Of a stretch of 64,000 bases of DNA, positions 27,837 through 36,691 are shown piece after piece. The position numbers and the translations under genes are program-made. Source of the stretch: CAWGET01 sp963821715 (lineage in GTDB: Bacteria > Bacteroidota > Ignavibacteria > Ignavibacteriales > Melioribacteraceae); assembly GCA_963821715.1 (NCBI GenBank), contig CAWGET010000002.1, positions 235,802 to 299,801 of the forward strand, written 5' to 3'. The notes under the pieces were generated by a model. The model was not told where the DNA came from, did not search any database, and was given only the letters and a program-made list of their open reading frames with translations. Position 1 is the stretch's first letter. The number at the start of each line of letters is the position of its first letter.

Positions 27837-29396
27837 ATGAAATTAGTTAAAAACGCCGCGGGAAGAATGGTTCCCGATGAAGTTAACGGACAGAAGCAAA
27901 TCCCTTTTAAGGGAGTCGGAAAATTTAAACCAAAAGGAAACAAAGCAAAACCGGCCATAAAATCTTGTATCGATTATCCGGACGACGGAAATAAAGTCCA
28001 GAAAAATTTAAAGGAAGCATTGAAAAAAGCCGGATTAAAAGATGGTATGACAATCTCGACACATCATCATCTTCGCAATGGAGACGCTTTAACAAATCTA
28101 TTGTTCGATACAATAAAATCAATGGGAATAAAAAATATCCGCTGGTTTCCTAGCGCTTCGTTTCCGGTGCATTCGCACTTAATAAAATATTTGGAAGACG
28201 GAACAATCCACCATATAGAAGGAAGTATGAACGGTCCTCTGGGACGTTTTACAACAGAAGGAAAAATGAAAGGAGTTGGAATATTACGGTCGCACGGCGG
28301 AAGATATCAGTCCGTTCAGGACGGCGAAGTGAAAATTGACATTGCGGTTATCGCCGCTCCTACTTCAGATCCTTTCGGGAACGCAAACGGTTTAACCGGT
28401 CCAGCCGCGTGCGGTTTGATCGGCTTTGCGCTCGCTGATTCTGAATATGGCGATAATGTTATTGTTGTAACGGATAACCTTATTCCCTTCCCCTGCGCTC
28501 CGTGGCAGATTCAAGGCAACAACGTTGATTCAGTTGTTGAAGTTGATACTCTGGGCGATTCGTCTAAGATTGTTTCCGGCACAACTCAGGTTACTAAAAG
28601 TCCGGATAGACTTTTAATTGCCGAATACGTTGCGGATTTTCTGGAAGAATCGGGAATTATGAAGGACGGATTTTCATTCCAGGCAGGCGCCGGAGGAACC
28701 AATCTCGCTTTCGCACTTTATCTAAAGGATAAAATGAAAGCTAACGGAATTAAAGCGCGCTTCATCCGAGGTGGAAGCACAAAATATCTTGTTGAAATGC
28801 TGGAAGAAGGGTTAACCGACTACATTCTCGACGGACAGACTTTCGATTTGGAAGGCGTCCGTTCGATGCGCGAAAACGCTAATCATCTAAATACATCTCC
28901 GTTTACGAGTTACAATTATCACGGTAAAGGAAATTTTGCTTCGATGGTTGATGCGGTTGTATTGGGCGCGACAGAAGTAGATATTAATTTTAACGCTAAT
29001 GTAGTTACACATTCGGATGGATATCTCCTCCACGGAATAGGAGGATGGCAGAATTGCTTATTCTCTAAATGCACAATTTTAGCAATTCCCTCTTTCCGCG
29101 ATAGAATTCCTGTTGTAGTTGAAGAAGTGACAACACTTGTTGGTCCGGGAGAATTGATAGACGTAATTGTAACAGAACGGGGAATTGCGATCAATCCGAA
29201 AAGAAAAGATCTTTTGGAAGCGGTTAAAAATACTTCCCTTCCGATACGCGATATAAAAGAGATACAGGAAGAAGTCTATGAGATTTGCGGCGGAGCGCCT
29301 GAAAAACCGAAGATCAATAAAGATAAAGTAGTTGCAATTATTAAATGGGTTGACGGAACTATTATCGACTCAGTGTTTCAAGTTGAAACTAAATAA
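27837..29396 (+). CDS. citF: Citrate lyase alpha subunit (citrate CoA/ACP-transferase)
   Basis: 519 aa, the family's usual length. An AAGAGGAA site precedes the ATG. MTISTHHHLRNGD, GSMNGPLGRF, LRSHGGRYQ, AAPTSDPFGNANG and the AGAGGTNLAF glycine block are CitF features; GHGSTK-like RGGSTKYLVEML follows. It transfers the acyl carrier from acetate to citrate in the lyase complex. Placement after citDE fits a citD-citE-citF order with the first two fused. Confidence 0.93.
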   Translation: MKLVKNAAGRMVPDEVNGQKQIPFKGVGKFKPKGNKAKPAIKSCIDYPDDGNKVQKNLKEALKKAGLKDGMTISTHHHLRNGDALTNLLFDTIKSMGIKNIRWFPSASFPVHSHLIKYLEDGTIHHIEGSMNGPLGRFTTEGKMKGVGILRSHGGRYQSVQDGEVKIDIAVIAAPTSDPFGNANGLTGPAACGLIGFALADSEYGDNVIVVTDNLIPFPCAPWQIQGNNVDSVVEVDTLGDSSKIVSGTTQVTKSPDRLLIAEYVADFLEESGIMKDGFSFQAGAGGTNLAFALYLKDKMKANGIKARFIRGGSTKYLVEMLEEGLTDYILDGQTFDLEGVRSMRENANHLNTSPFTSYNYHGKGNFASMVDAVVLGATEVDINFNANVVTHSDGYLLHGIGGWQNCLFSKCTILAIPSFRDRIPVVVEEVTTLVGPGELIDVIVTERGIAINPKRKDLLEAVKNTSLPIRDIKEIQEEVYEICGGAPEKPKINKDKVVAIIKWVDGTIIDSVFQVETK

Positions 29397-29628
29397 ATTA
29401 TTTCGAAAAGAATTAAAGTTTAGAGAACAGAATAAATCTATTTTGGTTAATAAATCGGATTTCAGTTAATGATATTTTTTTAGTCAGAAAGATTTCTTCG
29501 CCGACTTATAGGGGAAAAATTATATAGAGTTACTTCTCTTAAAAGATTTCTTTAAATTACGGCGCCATATATAGCTTCTCGATGTTTAGATTAGTATCTT
29601 ATTTATTATTCAATTTTACGGATTACAA

Positions 29629-29907
29629 ATGGATGAGTTAATAAAAAAACTCCGCACTAATTCTGTTATTCTTTTAGTACTCGGAATACTTTCCTTCACC
29701 TGGCTTTTTCTCGATTATCTAGCGCTAAAAGAAATAAGAGTTGAGAGCTTAGGGGATAAAAATTTTGAATGGATCATTGTTCTTATTAGCGCAATTCCGT
29801 TTTTTCTATTTCATCTATTTGTCTTCATAACAATATTTTATATTTTCCGGTTGAAGGGAAAATTCAGATCATTTCAAAAAAAAATAGTCACAGGAAACAA
29901 ATCTTAA
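29629..29907 (+). CDS. Small two-helix membrane protein
   Basis: 92 aa with two hydrophobic segments (about residues 13-31 and 47-74) and a basic C-terminus (RLKGKFRSFQKK). No family recognised. It is 27 bp upstream of the patatin gene and likely shares its transcript. Confidence 0.5.
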   Translation: MDELIKKLRTNSVILLVLGILSFTWLFLDYLALKEIRVESLGDKNFEWIIVLISAIPFFLFHLFVFITIFYIFRLKGKFRSFQKKIVTGNKS

Positions 29908-29934
29908 ACCGGAAATTAACGACGATAGTATTGA

Positions 29935-30777
29935 ATGAAAAAAATCGGTTTAGCATTAGGAGCTGGCGGAGCAAGAGGATTAGCTCATATTATTGTGCTG
30001 GAAGCATTTGACGAGCTTGGAATTAAGCCTTCTATTATTTCCGGAACCAGCATCGGCGCAATCATTGGCGGAATTTACGCTACCGGCGTCTCGGCAAAAG
30101 AAATAATCGAATCAGTAAACGATGTTATTTTTCCGAAAAATAACCGCTTTTGGGAAATTCACAGAAAATCCGATCTTATTAAAATGTTCGATTTTATTGA
30201 TCCGAAATTCCGATCGAGCGGCGGTATTTTGCGTGGAAACAAATTAGAAAATTTCATCGATAGTAAATTGAAGGTAAAAACATTTGAAGAATTGCCCATT
30301 TCTTTTAGAGCGGTAGCTACGGATTATTATACCAAAAAAGAAGTGGTCTTCAAAAAAGGAGAGCTTTTGCCGGCTATCAGAGCTAGCTTTTCATTACCGG
30401 GATTGTTTATGCCAGTATTATTCCAGGATAAAATTTTAATCGATGGCGGAATGGTCAACCCTCTTCCTTATGACCTGCTAGCAAATAAATGCGATATAAC
30501 CGTGGCGATAGATGTAGCCGCCACTAAACCAACTCGAGACGAAATATTAACAATGCCTGCCTCCTACGAAATTTTATTTTCTTCTTTTCAAATTATGCAA
30601 AGCTCCATTGTGAACGAAAAAATTAAATTAGAAGCGCCGGACATTTACATCAAGACCGACATAAAAGGTGTTCGTGTTCACGAATTTACTAAAGTGCAAT
30701 ATATTTTTGATCATTCGGTTCAATACAAAAATAAATTAAAAAATAAATTGGAAGCGCTGATTGAAGAAAAAGTTTAA
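29935..30777 (+). CDS. Patatin-like phospholipase family protein
   Basis: 280 aa. The oxyanion GAGGARG (residues 9-15), the nucleophile elbow GTSIG with S39, and the Asp of LIDGGMVNPLP (about residue 177) form the patatin Ser-Asp dyad. No signal peptide or barrel is seen, so it resembles the cytoplasmic or inner-membrane-associated RssA-like branch. It should hydrolyse acyl esters of phospholipids or lysophospholipids; the physiological lipid is unknown. Confidence 0.9.
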   Translation: MKKIGLALGAGGARGLAHIIVLEAFDELGIKPSIISGTSIGAIIGGIYATGVSAKEIIESVNDVIFPKNNRFWEIHRKSDLIKMFDFIDPKFRSSGGILRGNKLENFIDSKLKVKTFEELPISFRAVATDYYTKKEVVFKKGELLPAIRASFSLPGLFMPVLFQDKILIDGGMVNPLPYDLLANKCDITVAIDVAATKPTRDEILTMPASYEILFSSFQIMQSSIVNEKIKLEAPDIYIKTDIKGVRVHEFTKVQYIFDHSVQYKNKLKNKLEALIEEKV

Positions 30778-31042
30778 CCTGGATTTTCTCTACATTTTAT
30801 AATTCATAATATTCTGTATTTCATTTAGGTTTTAAATTTATAAAAGAATTGAATTATATTGCTACTTGTTGTCCTTTTTTATATTTTAGAACTACTCATA
30901 AAGAATATCATGCGTTACTTTTTACCTGATGATGTTCATTTCACTCCGAGTCATCGTTCAAATTAGTTTTATTTAATCGCTATTTTTAATCCAATATTAT
31001 TACAATTCTAATTATTTTTAAAAAAATAAAAATAGGAATTTT

Positions 31043-31711
31043 GTGAAGAAGGGAAATAGGCAAAAGCTGGAATTGGTATATTTAGCGGGGATAATATTGC
31101 TCGCAATTTTTTTATGGGATACGGTTCTTATATTTCCCGTAAAGATATTTGTAGTTTTATTGCACGAAATGAGCCACGGACTAGCAGCAATTTTTACAGG
31201 CGGAAATCTTCACGCAATTGAAATAAATAAATTTCTTGGAGGCTCAAGCTGGACTTCCGGAGGAAATCAATTTGTTATAGCTTTTGCCGGATATTTAGGG
31301 AGTTTACTTTTTGGAGTTCTGTTATTTATTTCTGCTTACAATCCATTGAGAAGTAAATGGCTTTGCAGTATAATCGCCGTCCTGCTTATTCTATTTGCCT
31401 TTAGTTTTATTGAAGGCTGGTTTGGGTTTCTAATAGCAGCGCTATTTGCAACTTTGCTATTTTGGTCGCCGCGCATCTTTAATAAAACATTCCATCTTTA
31501 CTTGATGAAATCTCTCGGCCTTTTAAGCAGCCTTTATGTATTTATAGATATAAAGGATGACCTTTTTAGATCGACACTTTCCGGTTCAGATGCACAAGTT
31601 ATAGCTTCGATAACAGAAGCCCCGGCAGTGATCTGGGGAGTTTTGTGGCTATTCATTTCTCTTTTTGTGGTTATTTATCTTTTTAAATTTGGGTACTCGA
31701 AACGCGCATAG
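31043..31711 (+). CDS. M50 family membrane metalloprotease
   Basis: 222 aa with several membrane helices. The GTG start has AGGAATT upstream. HEMSH at 41-45 inside the first long helices is the HExxH zinc site, followed by GLAAIFTGG, typical of the M50B-like family. The usual second metal ligand motif NxxPxxxLDG is not evident, so the protein belongs to a divergent branch. It may be a site-2-type protease or a non-proteolytic relative. Confidence 0.75.
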   Translation: MKKGNRQKLELVYLAGIILLAIFLWDTVLIFPVKIFVVLLHEMSHGLAAIFTGGNLHAIEINKFLGGSSWTSGGNQFVIAFAGYLGSLLFGVLLFISAYNPLRSKWLCSIIAVLLILFAFSFIEGWFGFLIAALFATLLFWSPRIFNKTFHLYLMKSLGLLSSLYVFIDIKDDLFRSTLSGSDAQVIASITEAPAVIWGVLWLFISLFVVIYLFKFGYSKRA

Positions 31712-31721
31712 GTAAGAAGTA

Positions 31722-33050
31722 CTACATTGCTCCCTGCTCTTTGCCATCTGCTTCCTCTTTCACAAAATTCAAAAATATTAATCCGACGATGAAGAAAAAT
31801 CCGATTGTAAGGATTGCGATTCTTTGACTTCCGGTTAAATAGCTAACCATTCCAAATACAAGTGGACCCAGTATTGCAGAACTTTTTCCGAAGAATGAAT
31901 AAAATCCAAAGAATTCAGTCTTCTTTTCAAACGGAGTTAACTTTGACATCAAACTGCGGCTGACTGATTGCGTAGCGCCCATTACACTTCCAGCTAATAA
32001 ACCGACTGCGTAAAAACTATCCTTCTGAAGCGAGAAAGCATCTCTGGTAAATATTCCGCTCATAGCCTTTATGAGAAAACTTTCAGGATAACTTGTAAAA
32101 TACGCGCCGCATATAGTGAAGAGCCATATAAAGAGTGAGATCACGATAGTCTTTTTTTGGCCGATTGAATCAGCCAAGATTCCAAAAAGAATCGAACCGC
32201 CGATTGCAGTTGTTTGTACTATTATAAAGAAGATGATCAATTCCGTAAAAGAAAAGTTCAAAGTTGTACTCGCGTAATTCCCCGAAAAATAAATTACCGT
32301 ATTCACTCCTTCGATATAAAAGAAGAATGCGAGAAGAAAGAAGACGAGATTTCTGTAATTACTTAAATTTTTTATTGTGGAACGGACACGCTTAAAACCT
32401 ATTTTCAAATAAGATTCAGTCCGTACAACGCTCTTTCTGCTGTCTTTAAGAAAAACAAAAAGCGGTATTGAAAATATTAAAAAGAATAACGCCGCAACAG
32501 GAAATGTTTCTTTGATATTATCATTGATAATTAAAGGATATGTTATTGCAAGCGCCGCGAGCGATCCAAAATATCCGAGTGCGAATCCGTATCCGCTAAC
32601 CCGTCCATAATTTTTCGGTGTAGTTATTTCCGGAAGGAAGGAATCGTAAAAAACGAGTCCTGCTTCAAAGCCGATATTTGCGGTGACGAATAGGAATAAT
32701 GCAAAAAATAAAGTTCCTGTGCCCGTAAAATAGAGCATTGAAGTAGCGATTATACAAAGAATTGTAAAGAATAGTAGAAAGCGCTTCTTACCGGCTGAAT
32801 AATCGGCAATAGCTCCAAGAATGGGAGAAATAATTGCGGTAATTAACATTGAAAGACTTGTGCCCAAGCCCCAGTAAAAATCGCCGATTGATTCTCCTTC
32901 GGCGATTACTTCTTTAAAGTAAACCGCAAATATTAAAGTAACAACAACTATTGAATAGGATGTGTTGGCAAAATCGAATAGCGTCCAAACAAATATCTTG
33001 GATTTATTCTTTGTTTGACGGATGCTCTCGTTTTGGAAGGGTTTCTTCAA
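31722..33050 (-). CDS. MFS transporter, UMF1 (Atg22-like) family
   Basis: 442 aa, about 12 membrane helices. WTLFDFANTSYSIVVVTLIF near residue 25 is the UMF1 opening, and SPILGAIADYSAGKKRFL is its motif A-like loop. The N-terminus overlaps the end of nusB by 47 bp, suggesting coupling. UMF1 proteins are thought to export amino acids or similar solutes, but bacterial substrates are unproven. Confidence 0.85.
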   Translation of the reverse strand: MKKPFQNESIRQTKNKSKIFVWTLFDFANTSYSIVVVTLIFAVYFKEVIAEGESIGDFYWGLGTSLSMLITAIISPILGAIADYSAGKKRFLLFFTILCIIATSMLYFTGTGTLFFALFLFVTANIGFEAGLVFYDSFLPEITTPKNYGRVSGYGFALGYFGSLAALAITYPLIINDNIKETFPVAALFFLIFSIPLFVFLKDSRKSVVRTESYLKIGFKRVRSTIKNLSNYRNLVFFLLAFFFYIEGVNTVIYFSGNYASTTLNFSFTELIIFFIIVQTTAIGGSILFGILADSIGQKKTIVISLFIWLFTICGAYFTSYPESFLIKAMSGIFTRDAFSLQKDSFYAVGLLAGSVMGATQSVSRSLMSKLTPFEKKTEFFGFYSFFGKSSAILGPLVFGMVSYLTGSQRIAILTIGFFFIVGLIFLNFVKEEADGKEQGAM

Positions 33051-33498
33051 TTAATCCTCTTCCGGCTTTATTCAATTTTCCGGTCCTCTTAAGTTCAGTT
33101 AAAATTGCATCCAAAATGCCGTTTATAAACTTACCGCTGTTTGTAGTGCTGTAATCCTTTGCAATTTCAATAACTTCATTAATTGAAACCTTAGGTGGAA
33201 TATCCGGAAAAAACATCAATTCGGTAATTCCTAATCTCAGAAGAAGTTTATCAATTAACGCAATGCGGTCCATTTCCCAATTTGTTACGCGTTCTTTAAT
33301 TCTATTATCCAGCATTTCTGTGTTGGCTATTACCTTATTTACCAAGCCGATACTAAACTCCCTGTCAACCGGCTGATCAACATCGGAAAGAATTAAGTTA
33401 GTTTGATCTGTTAAACCTTCACGGTTCATTTCGTATGCATATAAAATCTGCAGACTCTTCTCACGGAGAGTTCTTCTCCAAAATTTTTTGCTGCCCAT
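33004..33498 (-). CDS. nusB: Transcription antitermination protein NusB
   Basis: 164 aa. RTLREKSLQILYAYEMNREG (residues 9-28) and the C-terminal VSINEVIEIAKDYSTTNSGKFINGILD (shown around 115-141) are the NusB signature. NusB with NusE binds boxA in rRNA leaders to allow processive transcription. A C-terminal extension after about residue 145 overlaps the next gene. Confidence 0.95.
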   Translation of the reverse strand: MGSKKFWRRTLREKSLQILYAYEMNREGLTDQTNLILSDVDQPVDREFSIGLVNKVIANTEMLDNRIKERVTNWEMDRIALIDKLLLRLGITELMFFPDIPPKVSINEVIEIAKDYSTTNSGKFINGILDAILTELKRTGKLNKAGRGLIEETLPKREHPSNKE

Positions 33499-33619
33499 AG
33501 AATCCTTATAATTATTTTCTCACAACATGTATCAAAAAGAACATAAAATCTGTCGGATTAGTTTACAAAAATGAAAATAAATATTCTTTAAAAACTAAGA
33601 ATTATTTAACTTCTAAAAA

Positions 33620-34732
33620 TTATCTTTTCGCAAGTTCGCCTAATCTACCTGAGAAGTTGGAATTCCCTGAATAAATTTTTCTTATTCCACCAATTTTAGA
33701 CAGTCTTTCTTCGGCTAATTTGTTAGACGCAACATGCGCCGGAATATTTTCTTCTTTTGAAATATTTATTACTTTTTTTACGATGTCGTAAATTCCTTCG
33801 GCTTGTTTCATTGCCCTGTCCTGCCGATATCCTTCAAGTTCATTTGCTACATTTATAAGCCCGCCGGCATTTATTACATAATCCGGAGCGTATAAAATTC
33901 CTTTATCCATAAGGGCTTTGCCGTGTTTGTTTTCGTCTTCCAGTTGGTTATTTGCGCCGCCGGCTATAATTTCGTATTTGAATTTCTGAATGGTATCGTC
34001 ATTTATTATTCCGCCCAGTGCTGTCGGAGCAAAAATTTCCGCGTCGATATCATATATTTCATCCGGTTTTACTACGTGAGCTTTAACGGTTTCCAAAACT
34101 TTTTTGATTTTATCGTCTACAATGTCGGTTATGTAAAGTTCGGCACCTTCGTTATAAAGATGTTCGCATAAATATCGTGCAACGTTTCCGGCTCCCTGTA
34201 CGGCAACTTTCCTTCCGCGCAATGAATCACTTCCCCATTTAACATGAGCGCAGGCTTTCATTCCTACATAAACTCCATAAGCTGTTACGGGAGATGGGTC
34301 TCCGCTTCCGCCGAGCGCTTTGGAAATTCCTGTTACATACTTGGTTTCCATCCGTACGTTTTCCATATCCTTAACGTCTGTGCCCACATCTTCTGCGGTA
34401 ATATACCTTCCGGATAATCCGTCGACGAATTTTCCAAATGTTCTAAATAAAAGTTCCGATTTTTCTTTAGCCGAATCACCGATAATAACAGCTTTTCCAC
34501 CGCCCAAATTTAATCCTGCAACAGAAGCTTTGTAAGTCATACCTCGTGATAAACGTAAAACATCCTTAAGAGCTTCATCGGTCGATTTGTAGTTCCACAT
34601 TCTAGTTCCCCCTAAAGAAGGTCCTAATGTAGTATCGTGAATTGCTATAATTGCTTTTAGACCAGACTCTTCATTGGAACAGAATACGACTTGTTCGTGA
34701 CCATATTGTTCCATCATCTCAAAGTATTGCAT
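33620..34732 (-). CDS. Leucine dehydrogenase-type Glu/Leu/Phe/Val dehydrogenase
   Basis: 370 aa. The catalytic region GPSLGGTRMW and MTYKASVAGLNLGGGKAVI (residues about 66-84, with the two Lys) and the Rossmann GAGNVARYLCEHL fit NAD-dependent leucine or valine dehydrogenases of about 365 aa. They deaminate branched-chain amino acids reversibly to 2-oxo acids. It is transcribed alone between nusB and a YdcF-like gene. Leucine is the most likely substrate, by length and motif. Confidence 0.88.
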   Translation of the reverse strand: MQYFEMMEQYGHEQVVFCSNEESGLKAIIAIHDTTLGPSLGGTRMWNYKSTDEALKDVLRLSRGMTYKASVAGLNLGGGKAVIIGDSAKEKSELLFRTFGKFVDGLSGRYITAEDVGTDVKDMENVRMETKYVTGISKALGGSGDPSPVTAYGVYVGMKACAHVKWGSDSLRGRKVAVQGAGNVARYLCEHLYNEGAELYITDIVDDKIKKVLETVKAHVVKPDEIYDIDAEIFAPTALGGIINDDTIQKFKYEIIAGGANNQLEDENKHGKALMDKGILYAPDYVINAGGLINVANELEGYRQDRAMKQAEGIYDIVKKVINISKEENIPAHVASNKLAEERLSKIGGIRKIYSGNSNFSGRLGELAKR

Positions 34733-34759
34733 TTTTTCTCCTGCTTATTTTGTCAAATT

Positions 34760-35791
34760 CTATATGGCAAAGAACCAGAAAAATAATAGTCCTAAGCTCT
34801 CGCGAAATTTATAAAACAAAAGAGTTAGAAAGCTGTATTTAGTTTCGGATGAAATGCCCACTGCATTAACATCAAAAAAATCGCTTATTTCAAGAACTCT
34901 TTGTAAATGAAAATGATCGGAAATAAAAATTACATGTATAAAGTTACTATTATTTCTTAATTCTTTCCTTACAAATTTTATTTGTTCTGTAGTATTTTTA
35001 GTACTTTTTTCAATATTTATATCATCAGCCGGTACATTCAATTTTTCTAAGTAATTGAAAGCAGCCTCGGCTTCGGTTATTTCACCCGGTGCGCTTCCGC
35101 CGGTTAGTTGAATTTGATCGATCTTTCCATCACGATAGAGATCGTATGCCTTATCAATTCTTGCTCTGAATACCGGACTTGGTTCGTTGTTGTGATAAAC
35201 CGCCGCCCCCAGAATAATCCCCAGTGTCTGATCTTCCTCGGTAATTTTGTATTCCCCGTCGTAAAATAAGGTAGTATACAAAAACGCGAATAAAAACAAT
35301 ATCACAAACGTTAAAATCGAAAGGATCAAAGTTTTTAGATAAACATGGCTTCTTGTCTGAAAAATTAAAGTCCAGGAAAAAGAAAAAACAAAAAATTGTA
35401 GAAATTGATTTACAATTATTAATAAACCCAATATAACCTTTTTTAGGGGATAAAATCCAATTTCAGCATTCTTAAAATCGGTTAAACCGTATATAAACAA
35501 TATAGCTGCAAACAAGATGATTAATAGAATTGAAAGGTAAAAGGTTAAATTTGTTTGGAAGAAAGATATTTTTTCCGGAGTAAAAGTTAGAATCAACAGG
35601 CCGGTTATAGAACTTACCGCAAAGAATAAATTTAAAAGATTTCCGATGTGAAATATTTTAAATTCTGCAAGCGATAATCCATTGCTGTAATATTTAAACA
35701 CGAATAGAAAAACAAGATTTAATGCGATTAAAACAGCCGAAAGTTTTAAGCGCTTAATAATAATTTTTTCTTTGTTCTGAACCTTTTTCAT
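34760..35791 (-). CDS. YdcF/ElyC/SanA (DUF218) family membrane protein
   Basis: 343 aa. Five or six hydrophobic helices fill the first 180 residues. The C-terminal DUF218 domain starts at LGIILGAAVYHNNEPSPVFRARID and includes LTGGSAPGEITEAEAAFNYL and ISDHFHLQR, typical of YdcF-type proteins. ElyC and SanA affect envelope integrity in Enterobacteria; the molecular activity is unknown. It ends 28 bp before the leucine dehydrogenase start. Confidence 0.85.
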   Translation of the reverse strand: MKKVQNKEKIIIKRLKLSAVLIALNLVFLFVFKYYSNGLSLAEFKIFHIGNLLNLFFAVSSITGLLILTFTPEKISFFQTNLTFYLSILLIILFAAILFIYGLTDFKNAEIGFYPLKKVILGLLIIVNQFLQFFVFSFSWTLIFQTRSHVYLKTLILSILTFVILFLFAFLYTTLFYDGEYKITEEDQTLGIILGAAVYHNNEPSPVFRARIDKAYDLYRDGKIDQIQLTGGSAPGEITEAEAAFNYLEKLNVPADDINIEKSTKNTTEQIKFVRKELRNNSNFIHVIFISDHFHLQRVLEISDFFDVNAVGISSETKYSFLTLLFYKFRESLGLLFFWFFAI

Positions 35792-35800
35792 ATTAGAAGA

Positions 35801-36577
35801 TTATAATTCGGGTTGAATAGAAACAACAGATCCGGATACACGGCTGTTAACTCCAAAAACTTCCTTTATATTTTTTTCGGTTAAAATATTTTCAACCTTA
35901 TCGTCGGCAAATAATGAACCATTATTCAGTAAAATAGCGCGCTTGTTAAAATATCCCGCTAAATTAAGATCGTGAGAAACTGTAATAACTGTAATATCTT
36001 TTTCCGAATTCAAATTTCGTATCAAATGAAAAATAGAAATTTGATGCTTAATATCGAGATGAGCGTTCGGTTCGTCGAGTAAAATAACTTCCGGCTCCTG
36101 CACCAAAGCTCTTGCGATAAAAGCTCTTTGCGCTTCCCCTCCTGATATTTCGTTTATTCCTTTATTTTTAAGATGTGATATCTCCACAACTTCTAACGCT
36201 CTATTCACTTTTTCAATATCCGTTTGATTTTCGTAACCTAAAAATCCCAGATGAGGAGTTCTCCCCATCATTACAATTTCGAAAACTGAAAAAGGGAAAA
36301 TAGAAAAATTCTTCTGAGAAACGTAAGCAATTTTTCGTGCCAGATCTCTTCTGGAATATTTTTGATAAACTTTTCCGTTTAAATGTCTTTCCCCTTTGTC
36401 CGGGTCTATGACTCCGGATATTATTTTTAAAAGTGTTGATTTGCCGGATCCGTTGGGACCCAAGATTGTAATTGATTCCCCTTTTGCAATTTGCAAATTT
36501 ACGGATGAGAGCGCCAAATTTGATTTTGATTTTCTAGAATAACTAAAATCTATATTTTTTAACTCAATAAACGACAT
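35801..36577 (-). CDS. ABC transporter ATP-binding protein, iron-siderophore/B12 (FecE/BtuD) type
   Basis: The in-frame ATG at 36577 gives MSFIELKNIDFSYS, the normal ABC start; an earlier ATG at 36655 adds 26 unlike residues. 258 aa: Walker A GPNGSGKST, Q-loop YVSQKNFSIFPFSVFEIVMMGR, signature ISGGEAQRAFIARALVQ, Walker B VILLDEPNAHLD, switch His in TVSHDLNL. The MGR-TPH motif after the Q-loop is typical of FecCDE-type importers. No FecCD permease or binding protein is adjacent, so the partner is elsewhere or lost. Confidence 0.9.
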   Translation of the reverse strand: MSFIELKNIDFSYSRKSKSNLALSSVNLQIAKGESITILGPNGSGKSTLLKIISGVIDPDKGERHLNGKVYQKYSRRDLARKIAYVSQKNFSIFPFSVFEIVMMGRTPHLGFLGYENQTDIEKVNRALEVVEISHLKNKGINEISGGEAQRAFIARALVQEPEVILLDEPNAHLDIKHQISIFHLIRNLNSEKDITVITVSHDLNLAGYFNKRAILLNNGSLFADDKVENILTEKNIKEVFGVNSRVSGSVVSIQPEL

Positions 36578-36691
36578 AATTCTTGTCTTCACCCATTCCA
36601 TGTTTTTGCAATTGCCGGGATAGATTGATTTACTGATTGACACAACATTTTTCAATCATACAGCCTTATTAAATCTTTCAGTGCTATTTCA

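Noticed and set aside
27837..29396. ATP-citrate lyase of a reductive TCA cycle
   Set aside because: The sequence is the CitF type of the bacterial citrate lyase complex; there is no ATP-grasp or CoA-ligase domain.
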